DNA of 6,790 nt from Gemmatimonadota bacterium. GTDB taxonomy: Bacteria > Gemmatimonadota > Gemmatimonadetes > Gemmatimonadales > GWC2-71-9. Position numbers and translations under genes: made by a program. Numbering within the stretch: position 1 is the stretch's first letter; every line of letters starts with the position of its first letter. This document shows, in pieces, positions 1-5,863 of this stretch. The notes beneath the pieces were generated by a model. The model worked only from the letters and a program-made list of their open reading frames with translations. It was not told the DNA's origin and ran no database searches. The stretch spans positions 1 to 6,790 of the forward strand of contig JAOUDR010000150.1 of NCBI GenBank assembly GCA_029859185.1, written 5' to 3'.

Positions 1-780
1 CGCCGGTTCAGCGAAACCGACAAGGGCGATGACGAGCCCGGGCAACACGAGCGCGGGAACGGCGGACCACGGCAGCGCCAGGTGGATGGGTGGCAGACCG
101 GACGGGATCGCCCCGACGGTTGGACCGGTATACCCCGTGAGCCAACTGAACAGCAGCCCCACCACCACCGCGACCAGCACGCCGGGGAACACGGGGTGCA
201 GGCGCCGTCCCGCCAGAACGAGCAGGAGCGTGACCAGCGATAACCCCAGGGCCGCGGGCTCCCACACGCCGGGGTGCAGGGCCACCACCACGGCTCGCCG
301 TAGGATCCCCCCCTCGAACCCGTCGACCCCCACCGCGGTCGGCACCTGCGACGCAATGATCAGAATGGCCGCGCCGCTCGCGAATCCGGTGAGCACCGGC
401 TGCGACATCAGATAGGCCACCCATCCCCATCGCATCCACCCAAACGCGACGCGGACGACCCCAACGACGATCGCCAGGACGGCGGCGAGTTGGACGTAGG
501 ACGCGGTACCGGGCACCGCGAGAACGGAGAGCGCCCCGAAGGTCAGGAGGCTCGTCATCGCCCCAGGTCCGGTCTGCAGGTACGGCGAGGAGACGAAGAA
601 GGCAGCCGCGATCGTGGGCAACAACGCCGCGTACAACCCGTGTTGGAGCGGCATCCCGGCCAGCCGGGCGTAGGCAAGTGACTGGGGGATCAGGACCACG
701 GCGACGCTGATCCCGGCGATCAGATCGCCGAGCTGCGGGCGCGGGAAGCGCGCGTCGTCAGCCGTCAGGTGACTGGACAC
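1..780 (-). CDS. SulP-family sulfate/anion permease (3' end outside window)
   Basis: Reading the minus strand from a GTG at 780 gives 260 uninterrupted codons that leave the window in frame. The protein is very hydrophobic and carries the SulP/SLC26 N-terminal signature: IPQSLAYARLAG (residues 31-42), then HGLYAALLP (47-55) and TGPGAMTSLL (70-79). These form the first transmembrane helices and the anion-binding region of the family, whose members are inner-membrane transporters of sulfate, bicarbonate, dicarboxylates or other anions. Full SulP proteins run to about 500-570 residues, usually with a C-terminal STAS domain. Only the first half is visible, so the STAS domain cannot be checked. 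The frame stays open upstream of the GTG, but no better start is seen, and the next Met lies inside the first membrane segment. No Shine-Dalgarno sequence precedes the GTG. It is divergent from the ArsR gene, which suggests control by that regulator. The family call is firm; the substrate is unknown. Confidence 0.9.
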   Translation of the reverse strand, partial: MSSHLTADDARFPRPQLGDLIAGISVAVVLIPQSLAYARLAGMPLQHGLYAALLPTIAAAFFVSSPYLQTGPGAMTSLLTFGALSVLAVPGTASYVQLAAVLAIVVGVVRVAFGWMRWGWVAYLMSQPVLTGFASGAAILIIASQVPTAVGVDGFEGGILRRAVVVALHPGVWEPAALGLSLVTLLLVLAGRRLHPVFPGVLVAVVVGLLFSWLTGYTGPTVGAIPSGLPPIHLALPWSAVPALVLPGLVIALVGFAEPA

Positions 781-804
781 AGAAGATGGTAATATATATA
801 TATT
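774..804 (+). promoter_or_regulatory. candidate promoter of the ArsR-family gene
   Basis: A TGGACA hexamer (774-779, five of six matches to the sigma-70 -35) is followed by TATATA at 797-802 (17 bp spacer) or TATATT at 799-804 (19 bp spacer). Transcription would begin near 809-812, ahead of the ATG at 846. This argues against the longer reading from the ATG at 786. The -35 overlaps the first codons of the divergent SulP gene. It is a sequence match only. Confidence 0.45.
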
Positions 805-814
805 GTAATTATAA
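791..814. promoter_or_regulatory. AT-rich double palindrome, putative ArsR operator
   Basis: Bases 791-804 form a perfect 14-bp palindrome (AATATATATATATT). Bases 803-814 (TTGTAATTATAA) form a second 12-bp palindrome with a single mismatched pair. The two overlap by two bases and are the only extended AT-rich stretch in this GC-rich window. ArsR/SmtB-family dimers typically bind AT-rich inverted repeats over promoters. Both candidate -10 hexamers (797-804 for the ArsR gene, 813-808 for SulP) lie inside this block, so one bound repressor could shut both directions. That the ArsR-family protein next door binds here is inference. Confidence 0.55.
808..813 (-). promoter_or_regulatory. candidate -10 element of the SulP permease gene
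   Basis: On the minus strand, 813-808 reads TATAAT, a perfect sigma-70 -10 hexamer. It lies about 28 bases upstream of the GTG at 780, so the leader would be only about 20 bases. No good -35 is visible 16-19 bp upstream (around 830-836), so the promoter may be weak or need an activator. Confidence 0.45.
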
Positions 815-835
815 GACCACCGTCGATGCCCCATT

Positions 836-842
836 GGGAGGG
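836..842 (+). promoter_or_regulatory. ribosome binding site deciding the ArsR start
   Basis: GGGAGGG, ending three bases before ATG 846, is a strong purine-rich site, although the spacing is short. No such site precedes the in-frame ATG at 786, which moreover lies within the presumed promoter. Confidence 0.55.
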
Positions 843-845
843 CCC

Positions 846-1163
846 ATGGCACGACCCGCTGCCGTACCCCCGGCGCAACCGCTCACGCGTGACATGCTGA
901 CGCGCGCCGCCGAGATGATCAAGTGCCTCGGCCACCCCCTCCGGCTGCGGCTTGTCGAGGGACTCGAGGCCGGGGAGTTGTCGGTCACCGCACTCCAAGA
1001 GTATACGGGAGCGCCGCAGGCGCAGGTGTCCCAGCAACTCGCGGCGCTGAAGGCGCGCGGAATCGTCGACTGCCGGCGCGACGGCGCGTTCGTCTACTAC
1101 CGGATCACGGAACCTCGCGTCCACTCCATCCTGAACTGCGTCCGGGCCTGCGACCGACCCTGA
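846..1163 (+). CDS. ArsR/SmtB-family winged-helix transcriptional regulator
   Basis: A 105-residue protein, the usual size for ArsR-family dimeric repressors. KCLGHPLRLRLVEGL (26-40) is the family's second helix. The recognition region around 55-71 (QVSQQLAALKARG) and the wing RRDGAFVYYRI (77-87) are clear. Cysteines are at 27, 76, 98 and 102. The ELCVCDL metal site of classic ArsR is absent (GELSVTAL instead). The overall pattern resembles BigR/SqrR-type sulfide or persulfide sensors, which pair one Cys in helix 2 with one in helix 5. Here the N-terminal Cys lies 11 residues earlier than I recall for BigR, and the C-terminal helix has a CxxxC pair (98, 102). A thiol or persulfide sensor controlling the divergent SulP gene is plausible but inferred; a metal sensor is the alternative. 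The start at 846 is preferred over 786 because of the RBS and the promoter overlap. Confidence 0.88.
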   Translation: MARPAAVPPAQPLTRDMLTRAAEMIKCLGHPLRLRLVEGLEAGELSVTALQEYTGAPQAQVSQQLAALKARGIVDCRRDGAFVYYRITEPRVHSILNCVRACDRP

Positions 1164-1176
1164 CGCAACGCGTCAG
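1160..1176 (+). terminator. small hairpin overlapping the ArsR stop codon
   Basis: CTGACGC-AAC-GCGTCAG is a perfect 7-bp stem with a 3-base loop, and it includes the TGA stop of the ArsR gene. No T-run follows, so it is a poor intrinsic terminator. It could be an attenuating hairpin, an RNA end protector, or chance in GC-rich DNA. The rest of the 122-bp gap (to 1285) shows no recognisable promoter. Confidence 0.25.
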
Positions 1177-1276
1177 ACCCATCCACGCGCCCGCAGGCGG
1201 CAGGCGGCGCAATTCACGCGGATCTCAGAATGTCTTCAGGGCGGCTTCGCGACCATGAGTCGATCCCCCGCTCGAC

Positions 1277-1281
1277 GAGGA
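1277..1281 (+). promoter_or_regulatory. ribosome binding site of the aldo/keto reductase
   Basis: GAGGA ends four bases before ATG 1286, supporting this start. The Tat signal begins immediately downstream, so the N-terminus is consistent. Confidence 0.5.
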
Positions 1282-1285
1282 CCTA

Positions 1286-2251
1286 ATGACACCGTTCAAC
1301 GTCAATCGCCGTGAGTTCGTGCAGGTGAGCGCGGCTGGTGCCGCGGCCATGATGCTCGGACCGCACACCGCCCAGGCCACCCCCGGACCCAAAGCCCTCG
1401 CAGAGCGCCCGCTGGGCAAGACCGGTCATCAGGTCCGCCTGTTCAGCCTGGGAGGCCAAGCGACGATCGAGCAGCCCGACCGGCTCGACGACTCCGTCGC
1501 CATCATCAACCGCGCCATTGACCTTGGCGTCAACTACATCGACACGGCGGCCGCGTACGGGCGTGGCATCAGTCAGACCTACATTGGTGAGGTCATGGCC
1601 ACGCGCCGGAACGAGGTGTTCCTCGCCACCAAGACCCACAACCGGACGCGCGACGGCTCGCTCACCCTGCTCGAGGACAGCCTCAAGCGCCTGCAGACAG
1701 ACCACCTCGATCTCTGGCAGTTGCACAACATCACGCGAACCGAGCAGCTCGATCAGATCTTCGGACCGGGTGGGGCCATCGAAGCGCTCACCCAAGCCCG
1801 CGACGAGAAGATCGTCCGCTTCCTCGGCATCACCGGCCATTACGATCCGGCCGTGCTGATGGATGGTCTCCGGCGCTTCCCGTTCGACACGATTCTGATG
1901 GCGCTCAATGCCGCCGACCGGCATCACACGCCCTTCCAGGATACGGTCCTGCCCCTTGCCAATGAGATGGGCATCGGCGTCATCGGGATGAAGATCCCGG
2001 CGCGCGGCCGGATGTTCCGAGACGATGGCGTCACGTCCATGCGGGATGCCATGCACTACGTGCTCACCCTCCCGGTGAGCACGATCATCATCGGTTGTGA
2101 CGACGTGGTGCAGCTCGAGGAGAACGTGCGACTGGCGCAGGAGTTCTCACCGCTCCCCGAAGCGGAGATGCGGCGGATCGAGGCGCTGACCGCGGATTAC
2201 GCGGCGGACGCCGCGTTCTTCAAGAAGACCGGAGCGGGGTTCGGCCGCTGA
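1286..2251 (+). CDS. Tat-signal aldo/keto reductase
   Basis: A 321-residue protein. The N-terminus has a twin-arginine motif (NRREFVQ, residues 7-13), a small hydrophobic stretch (14-25) and an AQA cleavage site near residue 31, so export by the Tat system in folded form is expected. The mature part is a complete aldo/keto reductase TIM barrel. The catalytic tetrad is visible: Asp86 and Tyr91 in YIDTAAAYG, Lys116 in FLATKT, and His147 in WQLHN. The C-terminal segment IIIGCDDVVQLEENVRLA (about 267-284) occupies the position of the cofactor-binding loop. It lacks the C-terminal iron-sulfur cysteine cluster of some fused relatives. Such enzymes reduce carbonyls or oxidise alcohols with NAD(P)H; the substrate here is unknown. 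An exported NAD(P)-enzyme would need to carry its cofactor bound, as Zymomonas glucose-fructose oxidoreductase does. It follows the ArsR gene by 122 bp on the same strand and may be expressed separately. Confidence 0.9.
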   Translation: MTPFNVNRREFVQVSAAGAAAMMLGPHTAQATPGPKALAERPLGKTGHQVRLFSLGGQATIEQPDRLDDSVAIINRAIDLGVNYIDTAAAYGRGISQTYIGEVMATRRNEVFLATKTHNRTRDGSLTLLEDSLKRLQTDHLDLWQLHNITRTEQLDQIFGPGGAIEALTQARDEKIVRFLGITGHYDPAVLMDGLRRFPFDTILMALNAADRHHTPFQDTVLPLANEMGIGVIGMKIPARGRMFRDDGVTSMRDAMHYVLTLPVSTIIIGCDDVVQLEENVRLAQEFSPLPEAEMRRIEALTADYAADAAFFKKTGAGFGR

Positions 2252-2257
2252 GCCGAC

Positions 2258-2665
2258 CTATCCCCACCGCAGGGCGCGGGCGAGGGCCGCGGCGGCCCCC
2301 GCCACGCCCGCGGACATGAGCGTCCCCCATACCATGTCCACCACGACCATCCGGGCGGGGAATCCCCGGAGGGTCGCCAGGTTGGTGAGATCGTACGCCG
2401 CGTAGGCCACGAGCCCGAGCGTGCCGCCCAGCAGCGCGGCCCGCAGCACGCCCCCCCGGGCAAGGCTCGGCTGCACGGCGAGCACCACGAGCCCCGCCGC
2501 GTACAACAGATAGAAGAGCGCGGCGACGTCCAGCCGGAACGTGTCCAGCATCAGCGGCCCGAGGTGCCGGCGATAGAAGCCCTTCGCCACGAGGCCAAGC
2601 CACACCCCGTCGACGACGAGCATGATCGGCAGCACCAGCGCGTAGCAGCGCAGGAACTGGGTCAT
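2258..2665 (-). CDS. DUF2177 family membrane protein
   Basis: A 135-residue integral membrane protein with about four helices (roughly 5-26, 48-65, 73-92, 106-130). It matches the DUF2177 family through an Asp in the first helix (VVDGVWLGLVAKGFYRRHLG, 17-36), then YDLTNLATLRG (91-101) and VVDMVWGT (108-115). The function of the family is not established. The ATG at 2665 is chosen over an in-frame upstream Met at 2755: it lies four bases after the S46 peptidase stop, with a GGTGAG site within the end of that gene, and the longer reading would add a polar, non-membrane extension overlapping the peptidase. Co-transcription and translational coupling with the peptidase are therefore likely. Its stop is 6 bp from the stop of the convergent aldo/keto reductase gene, leaving no room for a separate terminator. 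Confidence 0.88.
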   Translation of the reverse strand: MTQFLRCYALVLPIMLVVDGVWLGLVAKGFYRRHLGPLMLDTFRLDVAALFYLLYAAGLVVLAVQPSLARGGVLRAALLGGTLGLVAYAAYDLTNLATLRGFPARMVVVDMVWGTLMSAGVAGAAAALARALRWG

Positions 2666-2669
2666 CGTC

Positions 2670-4808
2670 TCACCGAGCCCTATCCGCTTCCTGCTCGGTC
2701 GCGAACAGGCGGCCGGTCCGGACTTCCCGCACGATTCGGTCGAGGTCGTAGACATGGTCGAGGGCGGCCTCGATCGCGCGTACGTCCACCATCACGTTCC
2801 GGCCCGGGTCGGGCAGGTAGATGAATGCGCGGGACATCCCGTCGATGTTGCGGTCGAAGTTGAATCCCACGAGCTGCAGATCCGTGGTGAACGCCGGCGA
2901 CCCGGAGTTGCCGCCGTAGCTGTCCGCGGTCGAGATGAAGTTGAGCGGCGTCGCCAGATCCAGGCCCGGCGGCGGGGTCCGCCACCGATCCGGTAGCGCC
3001 CACTCACTGTCCTGCCCGTGCGACGCGTTCAGTCCGTACATCCCGTAGAACGTGGTGTAGACCGGCGCCAGCGTGCCGTTGAACGCATACGGCAGGACCC
3101 GCCCGTCGGTGATACGCGGCGAGGAGCTGGCGTCCGGAGCGACGGCGGTCCCGTAGACGCTGAACCGCGCGCGGCCGAGGTCCGCTGCCAACCGCCGCTC
3201 CTCGTCGTCTATCGGACCGCTCGCGGCGACCGTCTCGCGGTAGGCGAGCTCGATCTCGCGTGCCAACGCCACACCGGGATCCCCGGGCGGCAGCGCGCCA
3301 CCCGCCAACGCCGTGGCGAGACGCGCCGAGTCGCCGAGCATCGAGCCCGTGAGCAGCGCCGCGGCGGCTTCGGCCGGGGTCCGATCGCCCAGGGCTTCCC
3401 GAGTCAGCGGATGGTCTGCGCCGAGATGGAGCCTGAGCTCCTCCATCCGGATCGTGAGCAGCGCCCGTTCCAGCGCCGCGGGTTGGCTCGCGGCGACGAT
3501 CACGTCAGCCGCCGGCGTGCCGTCGAGCAGGTGGGCGCCCACGGCGCGCACGCGTTGCTCGAACCCCGAGGCCGCGGATCGACTCGTCATCCCCTGCGTG
3601 GCCGTCAGCACCGGGAAGGTCTCGCGTTTCGGCGCCTGCAAGGCGGCAATGCGATCGAAGAGGTCGCCGTATTCCGCCCCGAGCTTGGGGTCGGCTGCGA
3701 TCGCCGCCCGCAGTTGCCGCTCGGCGTCGCGCTTGCGGGCCATGATCTCGGGCGTGCGCAACCCGTCGAGCCGGCCGGCGGTCGCCTTCAGGCTGTTCGA
3801 CAGCCCGAACATTCGGTTCCGGAGGTCCATCGCATCGCCGGTCGCCGGGTCCTCGGCATAGAAGGCGTGCATTGCGCGGAGGCGCCGATCGAGGTAGCCC
3901 ACCATGCCCGGCACCAGCAGGTCGCGCTGGTACTCGAGTTGGGCCATCGTGTTGAGTCGGCTGGTTGGACCGGGGTTCCCGATCAGGAAGATGGCATCTC
4001 CCTGTTGCACGCCGGCGCTCCCCCAGCGGAAGTAGTCCCGCGTGGCATACGGCTTTCCGTCGTCGCCATAGACCCGCAGGAACGCGAAGTCGAGCGCATG
4101 ACGTGGGTAGGTGAAGTTGTCCGGATCGCCGCCGAAGAACCCCAGCTGCAACTCCGCCGCCGCCACCAGCCGGATGTCCGTAAACCGGCGGAACACGTAG
4201 GCCGAGTATCGGCCGCCCTGATAGAGCGGGACGATCTGCACCAGCAGCTGATTCCCGAGACCCGCATAGGCGCTGCGGAGCCGGGCCTCGATCTGCTGCA
4301 GCACCGTGGTCCGCGCAAGGTCGCGGGAATCGGGCGCCGCGGCATCGGTCGCGGCGAACACTTCGTCGGAGACGTCCTGTGCGGCGATCAGTTGGTCGGC
4401 ATAGTACCCCGGGATGGGGCGCTCCCGCTCGAGCGACGTCGCGAAGAAGCCGTTGTCGAGGAGGTCCTCGCCAGGATGCGACACTGCCGCCACGCGCCCG
4501 CGCACGCAGTGATGGTTGGTCGCGACCAGCCCGTTCGGCGACACGAACGCGGCCGAGCATCCGGGGATCCGCAGCGCCGCCATGCGCGCCCGCGCAAACC
4601 ACGCCGAATCCGCTGCGAACCCGTATTCCTCGGTGAAGTACTGCGCCGGAGCGTTCTCGAACGTCCACATCTTGCCGAAGTCGAACCGCCCCGCGCGGAT
4701 CGTATCCGGCGCGGCATCCTGCGCTGAGGCCGCGGCCGCCTGCACCGCCAGCACCGCCACCACGAAGCCGATCCGCCGCACACCGTGCCAACCCCACGAA
4801 ACCCGCAT
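2670..4808 (-). CDS. S46 family serine dipeptidyl-peptidase (DPP7/DPP11 type)
   Basis: A 712-residue protein, the usual length for peptidase family S46. A signal peptide (about 1-29, ending ASA before QD) indicates secretion to the periplasm or outer surface. The chymotrypsin-like triad is complete: His100 in TNHHC, Asp240 in YPRHALDFAFLRVYG, and Ser635 in GGNSGSP. The N-terminal FGKMWTFEN (44-52) is the family's conserved substrate N-terminus-binding strand. Members cleave dipeptides from peptide N-termini. Eighteen residues after the catalytic Ser, in FDRN, stands Arg653. In Porphyromonas DPP11 the Ser655/Arg673 spacing is the same and Arg673 gives Asp/Glu preference, whereas DPP7 has Gly there. 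Acidic P1 preference is thus likely but inferred. A good GGGAGG site favours ATG 4808 over ATG 4811, and over an upstream Met at 4880 that would displace the signal peptide. The DUF2177 gene follows after 4 bases. Confidence 0.93.
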   Translation of the reverse strand: MRVSWGWHGVRRIGFVVAVLAVQAAAASAQDAAPDTIRAGRFDFGKMWTFENAPAQYFTEEYGFAADSAWFARARMAALRIPGCSAAFVSPNGLVATNHHCVRGRVAAVSHPGEDLLDNGFFATSLERERPIPGYYADQLIAAQDVSDEVFAATDAAAPDSRDLARTTVLQQIEARLRSAYAGLGNQLLVQIVPLYQGGRYSAYVFRRFTDIRLVAAAELQLGFFGGDPDNFTYPRHALDFAFLRVYGDDGKPYATRDYFRWGSAGVQQGDAIFLIGNPGPTSRLNTMAQLEYQRDLLVPGMVGYLDRRLRAMHAFYAEDPATGDAMDLRNRMFGLSNSLKATAGRLDGLRTPEIMARKRDAERQLRAAIAADPKLGAEYGDLFDRIAALQAPKRETFPVLTATQGMTSRSAASGFEQRVRAVGAHLLDGTPAADVIVAASQPAALERALLTIRMEELRLHLGADHPLTREALGDRTPAEAAAALLTGSMLGDSARLATALAGGALPPGDPGVALAREIELAYRETVAASGPIDDEERRLAADLGRARFSVYGTAVAPDASSSPRITDGRVLPYAFNGTLAPVYTTFYGMYGLNASHGQDSEWALPDRWRTPPPGLDLATPLNFISTADSYGGNSGSPAFTTDLQLVGFNFDRNIDGMSRAFIYLPDPGRNVMVDVRAIEAALDHVYDLDRIVREVRTGRLFATEQEADRAR

Positions 4809-4814
4809 CATCCA

Positions 4815-4820
4815 CCTCCC
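4815..4820 (-). promoter_or_regulatory. ribosome binding site deciding the S46 peptidase start
   Basis: The minus strand reads GGGAGG followed by TGG and two consecutive ATGs (4811, 4808). Spacing to the first ATG is only three bases, but to the second it is six, so 4808 is the probable start. No clear promoter hexamers were recognised between here and the terminator hairpin at 4887. Confidence 0.55.
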
Positions 4821-4875
4821 GGCCAGTTCAGAGACTCGTACGCGCTCAAAACTAGGCAGGCGGACCGGACCCGGC

Positions 4876-4909
4876 CACAAACACGACGGGCCGGCATGGT
4901 GCCGGCCCG
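4876..4909 (-). terminator. putative intrinsic terminator of the FKBP gene
   Basis: The minus strand carries a perfect 10-bp GC-rich stem (4909-4900 with 4896-4887) around a 3-base loop, starting 23 bases after the FKBP stop. It is followed by TCGTGTTTGTGG, a weak T-rich tail. The tail is T-rich only on the minus strand, matching the orientation of the FKBP gene. It separates the FKBP gene from the S46 peptidase gene. The interrupted T tract makes termination efficiency uncertain. Confidence 0.6.
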
Positions 4910-4932
4910 CATGTCACGACCTCCCGGGAGGG

Positions 4933-5628
4933 CTACTGCGCGATGCCCAGCAACTCGACCTCGAAAATCAGCGTCGCGTTGGGTCCAATGTCCGGGGGTG
5001 ACCCGGTCTCGCCATAGCCGATCTCCGACGGCACGACGAAGCGGTACTTGCTGCCCACCGTCATCAACTGGATGGCTTCCGTCCAGCCGGGAATCACTTC
5101 GTTCAGGGCAAATCGGGCCGGCGTGCCCCCCTCGTACGAACTGTCGAACTCCCGCCCGTCGATGAGCAGCCCGCGGTAATTGACCTCCACGACGTCGGTG
5201 CCGGAGGGCTTCGCTCCCGTACCCTCGGTCAGCACCTCATACTGGAGCCCGCTCGCGGTGGTCGTCACGCCCTCGCGCTTGGCATTCTCGGCCTGGTAGG
5301 CCGCACCCGCAGTCTTGTTGCTGTCCGCCCGGGCGGTCTGCGCCTCGGCCTGCCGCGCCTGCACTTCCTGACCGTAGGCCATCAAGACCCGCTGCGCGTC
5401 CTGCGGCGTCAGCCGACCGTCTTTCCCCTCGGCCGCATCCCGCATGCCCTGCGCCAACTGGTCCAGATTGATCTCATCGCGGAACTCCCGCACGGAGGCG
5501 CCCATGTTCTGTCCCACGGCGTAGCTCGCGCTGTCCTGCAACGTCGTGAGCGGGGCGCTCTCCCCACCTTGCTGGCAGGCCGTCGCCGCGACTGCCGCCG
5601 CGACCGCCGTCGTCCATCGTAACCGCAT
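4933..5628 (-). CDS. FKBP-type peptidyl-prolyl cis-trans isomerase, probable lipoprotein
   Basis: A 231-residue protein that catalyses proline cis-trans isomerisation during folding of envelope proteins. The N-terminus (MRLRW followed by an Ala/Val-rich core) ends in ATAC at 15-18, a loose lipobox with Cys18 as the possible lipidated residue; a plain signal peptide is the alternative. Residues about 27-120 form the FKBP_N dimerisation region: helical, and Gln/Ala-rich around 80-118. Residues about 125-231 are the FKBP domain. Its active-site residues match FKBP12 throughout: Tyr151, Phe161-Asp162, Phe173, Val178-Ile179, Trp182, Tyr205 and Phe222. This two-domain layout is that of FkpA and Mip. 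The start at 5628 puts the signal sequence at the N-terminus; the longer in-frame reading from 5682 adds a polar extension. A GGAAGGA site lies 11 bases upstream, a rather long spacing. The gene appears monocistronic, with a terminator hairpin after it. Confidence 0.93.
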   Translation of the reverse strand: MRLRWTTAVAAAVAATACQQGGESAPLTTLQDSASYAVGQNMGASVREFRDEINLDQLAQGMRDAAEGKDGRLTPQDAQRVLMAYGQEVQARQAEAQTARADSNKTAGAAYQAENAKREGVTTTASGLQYEVLTEGTGAKPSGTDVVEVNYRGLLIDGREFDSSYEGGTPARFALNEVIPGWTEAIQLMTVGSKYRFVVPSEIGYGETGSPPDIGPNATLIFEVELLGIAQ

Positions 5629-5793
5629 GCTGTGTCGAGTCCTTCCGGGGTGAACGTGCACGCCATCGGCACCCTTGGCCACGAGCGCACGTTGTGAAGT
5701 GGCGGCAACTTACCCAGACAGCGGGTTGCCGTCCATCGCCGGGGAGCCGAAGCAAGCCGGTGACCCGCCGGGAGCCGCTTCCAGAGTGGGCGC
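5629..5793. other. intergenic region between divergent FKBP and TetR genes
   Basis: This stretch must hold the leftward promoter of the FKBP gene. The best match on the minus strand is TGGACG, a 17-bp spacer, then TAAGTT (-10 around 5712-5707). This fits the consensus poorly (4 and 3 of 6), so it is not claimed as a promoter. No other gene, repeat or RNA structure is recognised. Confidence 0.4.
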
Positions 5794-5823
5794 TTGACAA
5801 GATTCGACCGATCGTTCAAACTT
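5794..5823 (+). promoter_or_regulatory. candidate promoter of the TetR-family gene
   Basis: TTGACA (5794-5799) is a perfect -35 hexamer and stands out in GC-rich DNA. At 17-18 bp spacing the -10 would be TCAAAC or CAAACT (5817-5823), a poor match. The presumed -10 falls inside the inverted repeats described separately, which fits repression by the gene's own product. Confidence 0.45.
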
Positions 5824-5839
5824 TGAATCACTGTTCAAA
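5803..5839. promoter_or_regulatory. nested inverted repeats, putative TetR operator
   Basis: Three palindromic arrangements share arms. Bases 5803-5820 are an 18-bp imperfect palindrome centred on CGATCG, with 7 of 9 pairs matching. Bases 5815-5827 are TTCAAA-C-TTTGAA, with perfect arms. Bases 5822-5839 are TTTGAA, six bases, then TTCAAA, again with perfect arms. The heptamer GTTCAAA occurs twice, 19 bp apart. The array lies between the -35 and the start of the TetR gene, the usual place for an autoregulatory operator. Which repeat is the real site cannot be told from sequence alone. Confidence 0.5.
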
Positions 5840-5863
5840 TTATCTACTGTGCCGCGAGATTTC

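Noticed and set aside
8..439. A 143-codon minus-strand open frame at the left edge
   Set aside because: It is a shifted frame of the SulP permease gene. The true frame shows the SulP signatures and membrane helices; this one is Arg/Gly-rich with no domain.
791..804. AT dinucleotide run considered as a microsatellite
   Set aside because: Only about six units, and its position over both -10 elements is better explained as promoter/operator sequence.
786..845. Twenty-residue N-terminal extension of the ArsR regulator from ATG 786
   Set aside because: The codons would be the AT-rich palindromes and promoter itself, there is no ribosome site, and the family domain begins well after Met 846.
3018..4727. 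A 569-codon open frame on the + strand, antisense to the S46 peptidase gene
   Set aside because: It is rich in Arg, Gly and Pro, has no recognisable domain, and lies wholly opposite a gene with a full catalytic triad and family-length match. Such long antisense frames are common in GC-rich DNA.
4921..4930. Perfect 10-bp palindrome CTCCCGGGAG just after the FKBP stop
   Set aside because: It has no loop and no second copy in the window; short GC palindromes are expected by chance here, and the hairpin at 4887-4909 is the better terminator candidate.
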